A program made the position numbers and the translations under genes. Below, one piece after another: positions 9,049 through 15,767 of a stretch of DNA of 33,739 bases. Numbering within the stretch: the first letter of the stretch is position 1; each line of letters begins with the position of its first letter. The stretch comes from Planctomycetia bacterium (GTDB taxonomy: Bacteria; Planctomycetota; Planctomycetia; Pirellulales; Thermoguttaceae), in contig JAPLNP010000152.1 of NCBI GenBank assembly GCA_026401055.1, positions 1 through 33,739 on the forward strand. Direction: 5' to 3'. The notes beneath the pieces are model-generated. The model saw nothing but the letters and a program-made list of their open reading frames with translations. It was not told the origin of the DNA and searched no databases.

Positions 9049-9753
9049 ATGGCCGTTTCCCATTTGCTTGAGGATTTGCACCGCGCGGTCCCGCTGATCG
9101 CCCCGTCGTTGTTGGCGTGTGACCTCGCCAACCTCGGCCGGGAAGTGCGACGGGTCGAAGAGGCCGGCGCGGAGATCCTCCACCTGGACATCATGGACGG
9201 CCATTTCGTGCCGAACCTGAGCTTCGGCCTTCCCGTGGTCGAGGCGGTCCGTCGCGTCACCCACCTGCCGCTGGACGTTCATCTGATGATCTCCGAGCCC
9301 GGACGGTACCTGAAACGGTTCCGGGACGCGGGGGCGGACCTGCTGACGATCCACATCGAAGTGGCGCCGGAGCCGGGGGAACTCTTGGAGGAGATACACG
9401 CCCTCGGCGCGGGGGCGGGACTGTCGCTCAATCCGCCCACGCCCGTCCGCCTCGTCGAACCCTACCTCGATCACTGCGACCTGGTCCTGGTGATGAGCGT
9501 GATGCCGGGGTTCGGCGGGCAGGAGTTCGACGAGACGGCCCTGGACAAGCTCCGGCGTCTGGACAGCGTGCGAGAGTCGAATCTCTTGCTGTCGGTCGAC
9601 GGCGGGGTGAATCCCGAGACCATCGGCCGATGCGCCGGCGCCGGCGCCGATATCCTCGTCGCCGGCACCGCGTTTTTTTCCCACGAGGACTACCCACAGC
9701 GTCTGGCCGAACTGACCAGCCTGGCGAGAACAGCCAAGGACGTACAAGTATAA
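9049..9753 (+). CDS. rpe: Ribulose-phosphate 3-epimerase
   Basis: 234 residues, slightly above the usual 215-230. It interconverts ribulose 5-phosphate and xylulose 5-phosphate in the pentose phosphate pathway, in the cytoplasm. The TIM-barrel signatures are complete: APSLLACD, HLDIMDGHFVPN with metal ligand His45 and catalytic/ligand Asp47, HLMI with His78, MSVMPGFGGQ in the phosphate loop, and VDGGVN with Asp184. The ATG at 9049 is chosen because family similarity starts just after it; the frame is open further upstream. Its TAA is directly followed, with no spacer, by the ATG of the next gene, which argues for cotranscription and coupling. Confidence 0.95.
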   Translation: MAVSHLLEDLHRAVPLIAPSLLACDLANLGREVRRVEEAGAEILHLDIMDGHFVPNLSFGLPVVEAVRRVTHLPLDVHLMISEPGRYLKRFRDAGADLLTIHIEVAPEPGELLEEIHALGAGAGLSLNPPTPVRLVEPYLDHCDLVLVMSVMPGFGGQEFDETALDKLRRLDSVRESNLLLSVDGGVNPETIGRCAGAGADILVAGTAFFSHEDYPQRLAELTSLARTAKDVQV

Positions 9754-10338
9754 ATGATATTGCAGATTATCCTCATTCGGCCGGGTTCGACCGATTATGA
9801 CCAGGAAGAACGGATCCAGGGCAACCTGGACATCCCTTTGAACGAACAAGGCGGCGCCGAGGTCGCTCGCATCATCAACGACCTCGCCAGCCGCCACATC
9901 GACGCCATCTACTCGCCGACGTGCGAGCCGGCGCGGCAAACGGCGCAAGCCATCGCCGGAGCGTTGAAAATCAAGTACCGCAAACTGGATCGGATGCACA
10001 ACCTCGACCACGGCCTTTGGCAGGGAATGAAGATCGAGGAAGTCCGCCGGAAACAGGCCCGGGTTTATCGCCAGTGGCAGGAACAGCCGGAGTCCCTCCA
10101 GCCGCCCGAGGGCGAAACGCTCGATCAGGCCGAACAGCGGATGGAGACGGCGATGACCAAGCTGCTCAAGCGGCACAAGGAAGGCGTGATCGCGCTGGTG
10201 CTGAGCGAGCCCATGGCCAGCCTGGTGCGTCGCTACTTCGACCACGGGCAATTGGGCGACCTCTGGAAGGCGTCGTCCGTGCACGGTCAATGGGAAGTCA
10301 TCGAGGTGGGCGCGCCCGTGACGGCCGCGAGTCGGTAA
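9754..10338 (+). CDS. Histidine-phosphatase-fold protein lacking catalytic histidines
   Basis: 194 residues with the fold pattern of the phosphoglycerate mutase/histidine phosphatase family: LIRxG near the N-terminus, QGNLDIPLNEQG, YSPTCEPARQTAQAI, and PPEGETLDQAEQRM with the usual Glu. The phosphate-accepting His of the RHG motif is replaced by Pro (Arg9-Pro10-Gly11). The second active-site His, normally in a [VS]HGG motif, is replaced by Glu152-Pro153. The Arg of the R-A-x-Q-T motif also appears lost. By family knowledge such a protein should not be a phosphatase; it may bind a ligand or regulate neighbours. It begins directly after rpe and is followed 19 bases later by accD, so all three are probably one operon. 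Confidence 0.8.
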   Translation: MILQIILIRPGSTDYDQEERIQGNLDIPLNEQGGAEVARIINDLASRHIDAIYSPTCEPARQTAQAIAGALKIKYRKLDRMHNLDHGLWQGMKIEEVRRKQARVYRQWQEQPESLQPPEGETLDQAEQRMETAMTKLLKRHKEGVIALVLSEPMASLVRRYFDHGQLGDLWKASSVHGQWEVIEVGAPVTAASR

Positions 10339-10357
10339 CCCCTGACAGGATGTCAAC

Positions 10358-11215
10358 ATGTCCACGGAACGCCCCGACCCGAGCAATTGGCGAAACATGA
10401 TCACGCGTCCCAAGCGGGGCGTGCCCGAGGGTCTCTGGCGGCGATGCCCCGGCTGCCAGCAGACGATCTTCCGCAAGGAAGCCGAGAAGCGGCTGGGCGT
10501 CTGCCCGGAGTGCGACTACCACTGGTTCGTCTCGGCCCGCGAGCGGATCAACCAGGTTTTCGACGAAGGCACGTTCGAGGAATGGGACGCCAATCTCGAG
10601 CCGACCGACCCGTTGAACTTCGTCGACAAGAAGCCCTACCGCGAGAAGCTCAAAGAAGAGCAAGAGCGCACCGGGCTGCGCGACGCGGCGGTGGTGGGCA
10701 CCGGCATGATCCGTGCCCGGCGCGTCGCCTTCGGCGTGACCGACTCGTCGTTCATCATGGGCAGCATGGGCTCGGTCGTCGGAGAGAAGCTCACGCGAAC
10801 CGTCGAACGCGCCACCCAGCAGCGGCTGCCGCTGATCATCATCTCCGGCTCCGGCGGCGGCGCCCGAATGCACGAAGGCATCCTCTCACTGATGCAGATG
10901 GCCAAGGTCTCCGCCGCGCTGGGGCGATTCGACCGGGCCGGCGGACTGTACATTTCGGTGCTGACCAATCCGACGATGGGCGGGGTGGCGGCCAGCTTCG
11001 CCTCGTTGGGCGACGTGATCTTCGCCGAGCCGAGAGCCCTGATCGGCTTCGCCGGCCCCCGCACCATCAAAGCCACGATCCGGATCGAACTGCCCAAGGG
11101 CTTCCAAACCAGTGAGTTTCTCCTCGAACACGGCTTCATCGACCGCATCGTGCCCCGGCAGAACCTCAAGAGCGAAATCGCCCGGGCGATCGACTACTGC
11201 GAGCAGGGTTTGTGA
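10358..11215 (+). CDS. accD: Acetyl-CoA carboxylase carboxyltransferase subunit beta
   Basis: 285 residues, the usual size. AccD with AccA moves the carboxyl group from carboxybiotin to acetyl-CoA, the committed step of fatty acid synthesis. An N-terminal four-cysteine zinc finger is visible (Cys30, Cys33, Cys49, Cys52), followed by the crotonase-like domain with [25 protein letters not shown] and GFAGPRTI, which form the acyl-CoA pocket. An AGGA ribosome-binding site precedes the ATG. accA is not in the window. The gene closes the rpe operon; a GGCATTG/CAATGCC pairing at about 11230-11264 follows, without a T-run, so the end of the transcript is uncertain. Confidence 0.96.
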   Translation: MSTERPDPSNWRNMITRPKRGVPEGLWRRCPGCQQTIFRKEAEKRLGVCPECDYHWFVSARERINQVFDEGTFEEWDANLEPTDPLNFVDKKPYREKLKEEQERTGLRDAAVVGTGMIRARRVAFGVTDSSFIMGSMGSVVGEKLTRTVERATQQRLPLIIISGSGGGARMHEGILSLMQMAKVSAALGRFDRAGGLYISVLTNPTMGGVAASFASLGDVIFAEPRALIGFAGPRTIKATIRIELPKGFQTSEFLLEHGFIDRIVPRQNLKSEIARAIDYCEQGL

Positions 11216-11350
11216 TCTTGCCGAGGCATTGGGGGCGACGCCAGGGCGTAGCTCGTGGCAATGCCAGCGTGGGGTCGCTTGGTTTCTGTGGTGCATCGGC
11301 CGTCGCGCGAACAGGCTGGGTGAATACCCCCCATGTGGTGATAGCGCCGC

Positions 11351-11379
11351 TCGACGCGTCCATGCCCGCGTGCTAGAAT
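11351..11379 (+). promoter_or_regulatory. Promoter candidate for the orphan gene pair
   Basis: TCGACG (-35, 11351-11356), a 17-base spacer and TAGAAT (-10, 11374-11379) with a TGn extension. Transcription would start near 11386, leaving about 45 bases before the TTG start at 11431. A second candidate overlaps just downstream. Confidence 0.5.
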
Positions 11380-11385
11380 GCGAAC

Positions 11386-11414
11386 TTGCCCCCCTCATCC
11401 GGTCTATTTATAAT
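11386..11414 (+). promoter_or_regulatory. Second promoter candidate, perfect TATAAT
   Basis: TTGCCC (11386-11391), a 17-base spacer and a consensus TATAAT (11409-11414). The start would fall only about ten bases before the TTG codon at 11431, an unusually short leader. This sharply AT-rich patch stands out in the local GC-rich sequence. Confidence 0.4.
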
Positions 11415-11430
11415 ATACTGGAGTGACAAG

Positions 11431-11838
11431 TTGGCTGCCGACTACGCATGTCTCACGATCGACCCGACAAATCCTGATGGTCCGCGGATAGAGGTGGTCT
11501 TCCCGGCAGCGTACACGACGAGACTCTTCAAGTACGCGCCGGTGGACTTCGAGAACCTTCGATCTGCAAAATACGTACTCGAGAACACTCAACGCATTTT
11601 CTTTGGTGTTCGGGCATTCAACGAGGGCGGATGGTGCTTCAGCGGCCGTCCGAGGGAGTGGTTTCTTAAAGAGAGGATTGTGGTGCCGTTTCCGCACGAC
11701 AAGGTCTTTGTGGTCTACATCAACCCGCGCATGCAGGTTTACGAATGTCGTGCCGAGTTCATAGCCGAAGATGATCCGCTGGCACCGATTGACTGGCAGA
11801 CACGATTCAGGGGATTGACATGGAAGAGCATTTTTTAG
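11431..11838 (+). CDS. Uncharacterised small protein, first of a coupled pair
   Basis: 135 residues from a TTG start with GGAG seven bases upstream. The frame also opens at a TTG at 11386, but that codon lies in the promoter region. I recognise no family. The protein looks soluble and globular (about 15 kDa), with aromatic-rich segments such as GGWCFSGRPREWFLKERIVVPF and 'VFVVYINPRMQVYECRAEFI'. No signal peptide or membrane segment is visible. Its last 19 bases overlap the start of the next gene in another frame, so the two are translationally coupled. The arrangement recalls two-gene modules such as toxin-antitoxin pairs, but no sequence feature proves that. Confidence 0.6.
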   Translation: MAADYACLTIDPTNPDGPRIEVVFPAAYTTRLFKYAPVDFENLRSAKYVLENTQRIFFGVRAFNEGGWCFSGRPREWFLKERIVVPFPHDKVFVVYINPRMQVYECRAEFIAEDDPLAPIDWQTRFRGLTWKSIF

Positions 11839-12236
11839 CGGGCATGATCGAGGGAGAGCCGACCTTCCGACCGGAGCCGTGGTACAACCCCGTCGGGGAC
11901 TGCTTGGTCTACAAGATGGCAAATGAAGCGTCGGTGGCCGACCGCGTCGACGACTTGCTTACCATCTATCGGTCGGCAGAGGACAATCGCCCCATAGGGT
12001 TTCAAATCAAAGGGATTGCTGCAATGATCAGGAAGCTCGGCCTTGCCGGTTTGGCCGTGGCCTCCCAAGCGGACGACGCATCGGTGACCGATGTTTCCAT
12101 TGCCGCCTTGCTCTTGGCCGCTTATGAAGAAGGCGCGGCCACCATGGACCGTCGAAGTGGCTATGCCGCCGCCATGGAATTTGACGTGCCCCGAGAGAAG
12201 CGACGCATTTCCAGAGACGAATTGCAGCCAGCCTAG
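11820..12236 (+). CDS. Uncharacterised protein, second of a coupled pair
   Basis: 138 residues. The ATG at 11820 lies inside the end of the upstream gene, with GGGGA just ahead, giving a 19-base overlap. The first half reads EPWYNPVGDCLVYKMANEASVADRVDDLLTIYRSAEDNRPIGFQIKGI. This 'written value - residue weights - G-x-x-I' pattern recalls DUF2283-like small beta proteins, a tentative match. The second half is helical and ends in a charged REKRRISRDE tail. No membrane segment or signal is present. It is likely to work with the upstream protein; the function is unknown. A 133-base gap separates it from the protein kinase, and a shared transcript is possible. Confidence 0.6.
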   Translation: MEEHFLAGMIEGEPTFRPEPWYNPVGDCLVYKMANEASVADRVDDLLTIYRSAEDNRPIGFQIKGIAAMIRKLGLAGLAVASQADDASVTDVSIAALLLAAYEEGAATMDRRSGYAAAMEFDVPREKRRISRDELQPA

Positions 12237-12369
12237 CCGATGGCTTTGTGGCAGGCCGGATTTGCCTGTTACACGGCTGTCGGCGCGCTCTTGAATTGAC
12301 CACACCCGACGCAACTCGCGAACCGCCGGGTTCTCTTTCGCGGTTGCTGCAAGAACGCGAGACGCGACC

Positions 12370-13239
12370 ATGGCCTTCCTGGATCGGCTTTCCGACCTGC
12401 TTTCGGGCAACAGGCTGAACGTCCGCAAGCGGTTCGAGTTGCTGCGCAAGGCGATCTCCGGCACGATGTCGAAGTTCTACATGGCGCGGGATCGCCGGAC
12501 CGGTCAGATCGTCGGTCTGAAGGTCCTCGACCGCGAGAAGACGGCCGCGTTCATGGCCCGATTCGCGGGATTGAACAAGCCGACCGAGGGCGAGATCGCC
12601 GTCCAGTTCGACCATCCGCGGATCGTCAAGACGTTCGAGCACGGCTTGACCACCGAGGGGGAACAGTACCTGGTGATGGAGTTCCTCGAGGGGAAGGGCA
12701 TGAACTCGCTGTTGATCGCCCAGGACGAACTGCTCGACGGCCGCCAGGCGCGATTCATCCGCCAACTGGCCGAAGCGGTGGCCGCCGTTCACGACAAGGG
12801 CTTTCTCCACCGCGACATCTGTCCCCGGAATCTGCTTCTGACCGGCGACGGCGAGAGCCTGAAGCTGATCGACTTCGGCCTGACCGTGCCGGCGACGAAG
12901 CTGTTCATGCAGCCGGGCAACCGGACCGGCACGCCCAACTACATGGCCCCGGAACTGGTCCATCGTTTCGCCACCGATCGGCGGCTGGACATCTTCTCCT
13001 TCGGCGTGACGGCGTACGAGATCTGCACGTTCGCGCTGCCGTGGCGCCGCGGCGTGACCGGCATGGCCGCGATGACCCACGACCAGCCCCCGGACGACAT
13101 CCGCGAGTATCGTCCCAAGATCAACCCCGTGCTGGCCAGGGCCATCCACGACTGCATCGAACCGAACCGCGACAAACGCTGCGGCTCGATGGAGGAGTTC
13201 CTCCAAATCATCCGGAACGTCGAGCAAATCGACCGGTAG
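12370..13239 (+). CDS. Soluble Hanks-type Ser/Thr protein kinase
   Basis: 289 residues, essentially one kinase domain. Key residues are present: VGLKVL with Lys51, Glu75 of helix C, HRDICPRNLL with catalytic Asp149 and Asn154, DFG at 168-170, and GTPNYMAPEL at 187-196 (activation loop/APE). The ATP-lid segment AISGTMSKFYMA has only one of the usual glycines, so nucleotide binding may be atypical. It lacks the transmembrane helix and sensor domain common in planctomycete kinases, so it should be cytoplasmic. Substrate unknown; the two orphan proteins upstream are the nearest candidates for partners. The start at 12370 is immediately after GCGAGACGCGACC, a weak ribosome-binding site. Confidence 0.88.
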   Translation: MAFLDRLSDLLSGNRLNVRKRFELLRKAISGTMSKFYMARDRRTGQIVGLKVLDREKTAAFMARFAGLNKPTEGEIAVQFDHPRIVKTFEHGLTTEGEQYLVMEFLEGKGMNSLLIAQDELLDGRQARFIRQLAEAVAAVHDKGFLHRDICPRNLLLTGDGESLKLIDFGLTVPATKLFMQPGNRTGTPNYMAPELVHRFATDRRLDIFSFGVTAYEICTFALPWRRGVTGMAAMTHDQPPDDIREYRPKINPVLARAIHDCIEPNRDKRCGSMEEFLQIIRNVEQIDR

Positions 13240-13244
13240 AGCGG

Positions 13245-13357
13245 TAAGCGGTTGTCAGTTGTCAGTTGTCAGTTGTCAGTAGACGGCAGGCGGTAGGCGG
13301 TCGGTCGAGATCACTCGACTCTGACCTGACCACTGACAACCGGCAACTGACAACCGA
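13245..13357. repeat. GTTGTCA heptamer array with inverted copies
   Basis: 13251-13280 holds 4.3 tandem copies of GTTGTCA. Two inverted copies (ACTGACAAC) lie at about 13332-13356. Between them a perfect GTCGAG/CTCGAC hairpin sits at 13304-13319. The whole can fold into one large cruciform or RNA stem between the convergent kinase and lipoprotein genes. There is no T-run, so it is not a standard intrinsic terminator, though its position suits separating the two transcripts. Confidence 0.75.
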
Positions 13358-14227
13358 CTACTTCTTCGCCGTCCCGGCGTCGAACTGGTCGTCGTGCTGC
13401 GTCTGGGAGAGCCGGACGATGAGCAGCTTCTGCTCCTCCTTTCCGGAGCGGGACAAGGTGAAGAAGTGATGGCCCAGACTGCCCCGTCGAGTCGGCAGGC
13501 TCGACATCACGAGCATGTGGCCGGGCGAAAGGACCGCTTCCAAGGCCAGCTTGTCGAACACGCGCCGCTGACGGCTCGGCTCGAATCGGAGCATCCCCTG
13601 GCTGTCGCCGACCACGCGACACGGGCGGACCGGCCCATAATGCACTTCCGGCACGATCTCCAATCGCACGCGGCCGTCCGGTTCCAAGAGCGGCGTGACG
13701 GCCAGCACCGGCTGCGCCTGGGCATACGACTGGCCGCTCACCCGACCCGTCGCGTCGCGCAGCAGAACGGGCAACTCCTCGCGCACGTCGGACGTCTGGA
13801 TCTCGCCCCGCATGCCGGCGCGGATCTGCATGTGCCGCCGCTGCACGGTCGGCTCGGCGACCAGATCGCTGGGCGTCATCTCGGTCGGCTGTCCCGACGG
13901 TGCCGGCTTGTCGGCCAACTCCATCAGCTCGGACAGTCTCGCCGGCAACCCTCCGGCAACGATGCCCGCCCGAAAGCCGTTGTCCAACAGCCGCCTACGG
14001 CACTCGGGCGGAAAATGCTGCTCGTCGAACTCCTGCCACAACGCGCCGTTGGTGTCGGGGTCGTCCAGCGGAAATCGCACGAAGAAGACGTCCAGCACCA
14101 CGCTGTCGGTTGACATCTCCGGCTGCCGCAGAGGCGACTGCCCCCGGGGCGTGCCCGTGCGAGCGCAGCCGACCGCCGCGCCGGCGACCAGCCAGAGTAC
14201 CAGATTCCGAACCAGGTTCGATAACAT
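13358..14227 (-). CDS. Lipoprotein with a secretin-like beta domain
   Basis: 289 residues. The N-terminus MLSNLVRNLVLWLVAGAAVGC has a lipobox (AVGC, Cys21), so the mature protein should be lipid-anchored at the cell surface or periplasmic face. At about residues 160-260 the pattern 'PVLAVTPLLEPDGRVRLEIVPEVHYGP' followed by 'LALEAVLSPGHMLVMSSLP' resembles the secretin beta-domain of GspD/PilQ, where a strand pair precedes a G-x-x-hydrophobic 'viggl' motif. It is much shorter than a true secretin and lacks the N-domains. It might be a pilot or a planctomycete-specific relative; the function is not known. A good promoter (14275-14303) sits 48 bases upstream, so it is probably its own unit. Confidence 0.65.
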   Translation of the reverse strand: MLSNLVRNLVLWLVAGAAVGCARTGTPRGQSPLRQPEMSTDSVVLDVFFVRFPLDDPDTNGALWQEFDEQHFPPECRRRLLDNGFRAGIVAGGLPARLSELMELADKPAPSGQPTEMTPSDLVAEPTVQRRHMQIRAGMRGEIQTSDVREELPVLLRDATGRVSGQSYAQAQPVLAVTPLLEPDGRVRLEIVPEVHYGPVRPCRVVGDSQGMLRFEPSRQRRVFDKLALEAVLSPGHMLVMSSLPTRRGSLGHHFFTLSRSGKEEQKLLIVRLSQTQHDDQFDAGTAKK

Positions 14228-14274
14228 GCCGCACGCGCGAAGAGAAGGAAGACGGGGTGATGGACCGGTGCGGG

Positions 14275-14303
14275 AAGATATCGACAGCGTCGAAACAAGT
14301 CAA
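14275..14303 (-). promoter_or_regulatory. Promoter of the lipoprotein gene
   Basis: On the minus strand, TTGACT (14303-14298), a 17-base spacer and TATCTT (14280-14275). The match is 5 of 6 and 4 of 6 to the sigma-70 consensus. Transcription would begin near 14268, about 40 bases before the ATG at 14227. The ribosome-binding site of that gene is weak. Confidence 0.55.
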
Positions 14304-14371
14304 GGGAGGCTGGGAGAGATGGCGCGTCTGGGGGTTCATGCAGGCTCGACCCGCACCCCATGGGCAGTCAC

Positions 14372-14971
14372 TCAGTCCAGTGGAAACAGCTTCGGCGAGG
14401 GGATCCTGCGGCCGTGGATGCCGCCGTGGAGTTCGTAAAGCTGGCGGAAATTGCGGTGGAGGAAATCGTACAGCGACCCCGGCGGGTCCATCGCAAGCCA
14501 TTTCCGCGTCAGCCGCGAGGCTTGCTCGTCGTGGTCGCCCGAGGCGCTGTGGGCGTAGCACCTGCCCTCGTAGCGGCGGACGTCGCCGTTGAACTGGGGG
14601 CTGATGTGCCAGAGTTCGTGGACCACGGTGGTCAACTTCTCGCCGAAGGGCAGATCGAGGAAGCGGGGAAGACAGAAGTTCAGGATGTAGAGCATCTCGC
14701 GGCCCGAGGCCGCCTGGAGCCGCTGGACTCCCCACTTCCGCCCGCGGCGAACCGTGTGCGTCCGGCCGTCGGCGAAGCGCATCGGCGTAAGCGAGGCGAA
14801 CACGCCGTGCCGGGTGTTATTCCGGGCCTGGGAGAAGCTGATCGCGACGCGCGACAGGTCGATGTGCCGCAACTCTGGCAGGCGATCGGTCATGTCCTCG
14901 CACAGCCGCCGCATGTGGAGCGTGAAGTCGAAACCGGCGGGCCGCGCGTCCTGTCGCCGGGCCGTGGACAT
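14372..14971 (-). CDS. Putative zinc metallopeptidase (HExxH)
   Basis: 199 residues. TTVVHELWHISP gives an HExxH zinc site (His118, Glu119, His122) in a short helix typical of zincin peptidases. Further metal-ligand candidates downstream are the His or Asp in HSASGDHDEQAS (about 141-151). There is no signal peptide, so it appears cytoplasmic. It resembles the small 'putative phage metallopeptidase' proteins, though I have only the motif to go on. The start is just eight bases after the stop of rplQ on the same strand, so it is likely transcribed with the ribosomal cluster. A protease there might act on ribosomal or nascent proteins; that is speculation. Confidence 0.75.
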   Translation of the reverse strand: MSTARRQDARPAGFDFTLHMRRLCEDMTDRLPELRHIDLSRVAISFSQARNNTRHGVFASLTPMRFADGRTHTVRRGRKWGVQRLQAASGREMLYILNFCLPRFLDLPFGEKLTTVVHELWHISPQFNGDVRRYEGRCYAHSASGDHDEQASRLTRKWLAMDPPGSLYDFLHRNFRQLYELHGGIHGRRIPSPKLFPLD

Positions 14972-14979
14972 GGCGATTA

Positions 14980-15633
14980 CTACTCCGCCTGATCGGTCAC
15001 TTTCTCCGGCGCGACGTCGGTCTTCTCCTCGACGTTCTCGTCGACCGGGGCGGGCCTCTTGACCTCCGGCTCTTTCTCAAACGTCGGTTTTGGAGCGACG
15101 CGACGCTGGCGGTCATGCGTCCCGACAAACTCGAGGATCGCCCGGGTACCGGCGTCCCCCAATCGCGGCTTGGCCAGCCGCAACACGCGGGTGTAGCCGC
15201 CGGGTCGATCGACGAAACGCGGCGCGATCTCTTCGAAGAGAATCCGAACGGCCTGCTTGTCGCCCAAGAGCCTCAGCACTTGGCGCCGCGCGGCGACGAC
15301 CGGGGCAATCGCCTGGTTCCAGTCCTGCCACCGCTGGCTCTGGCGCCAGGCTCGCCAGGCTTCGCTGTGGCGTTCGGCGTCGGTTTCGAGCGATTCGGCC
15401 TCTTCCTGGTCCGGCTGGACGCGGCGGGCGATGGTCACGCACCGCTCGACCAGGGGTCGAACCTCCTTGGCCTTCTCGAACGTGGTGACGATCCGTCCCT
15501 TGACGCTCGGCGCGTTGTCTTCGCCTTCGGCGTCGCGTTCGGTCAGGATCAACGCGCTGGCCAGATTGCGCAGCAGGGCTCGCTGGTGGCTCGGATTGCG
15601 GCCGAGCTTGCGGCCTTTGTTTCGATGTCGCAT
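14980..15633 (-). CDS. rplQ: Large-subunit ribosomal protein L17, enlarged
   Basis: 217 residues against about 115-130 in most bacteria. The core is recognisable: MRHRNKGRKLGRNPSHQRALLRN at the N-terminus, 'VTTFEKAKEVRPLVE', and 'GGYTRVLRLAKPRLGDAGTRAILEFV' at 145-170. Two insertions interrupt it: about 14 residues at 32-46, and about 36 residues at 73-108 rich in Glu and Trp (WRAWRQSQRWQDW). An acidic-basic Pro/Glu/Lys tail of about 40 residues follows the core. L17 sits near the tunnel exit of the large subunit, so the additions may contact nascent chains. The start at 15633 is set by the conserved MRHR. It ends the alpha-operon part of the cluster; a metallopeptidase follows. Confidence 0.95.
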   Translation of the reverse strand: MRHRNKGRKLGRNPSHQRALLRNLASALILTERDAEGEDNAPSVKGRIVTTFEKAKEVRPLVERCVTIARRVQPDQEEAESLETDAERHSEAWRAWRQSQRWQDWNQAIAPVVAARRQVLRLLGDKQAVRILFEEIAPRFVDRPGGYTRVLRLAKPRLGDAGTRAILEFVGTHDRQRRVAPKPTFEKEPEVKRPAPVDENVEEKTDVAPEKVTDQAE

Positions 15634-15660
15634 CGTGTTTCGTGTCGATTTTCGGGTGGT

Positions 15661-15730
15661 TGCGGGAGGCGACTCCGTCGCCGATTGCCGGCGAGCCGGG
15701 AACCCGTCGGCGACGGAGTTGCCTCCCACA
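15661..15730. repeat. Inverted repeat, family A, between rpoA and rplQ
   Basis: Arms 15661-15684 (starts TGCGGGAGGCGACTCCGTCG) and 15707-15730 pair with 2 mismatches in 24. The 22-base loop contains a small CCGGC/GCCGG stem. It lies wholly within the 134-base gap between rpoA and rplQ. There is no T-run, so it is not a classical terminator. It differs in sequence from the other palindromes in the cluster. Confidence 0.85.
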
Positions 15731-15767
15731 TTAGTTTGAATGAATCAACTTGATCGGACGCCGGTCC

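Noticed and set aside
8899-10476. A minus-strand open frame of 525 codons
   Set aside because: It is antisense to rpe and the phosphatase-fold gene, both with clear family motifs.
13251-13280. GTTGTCA repeats as a CRISPR array
   Set aside because: The unit is 7 bp with no spacers and no cas gene nearby.
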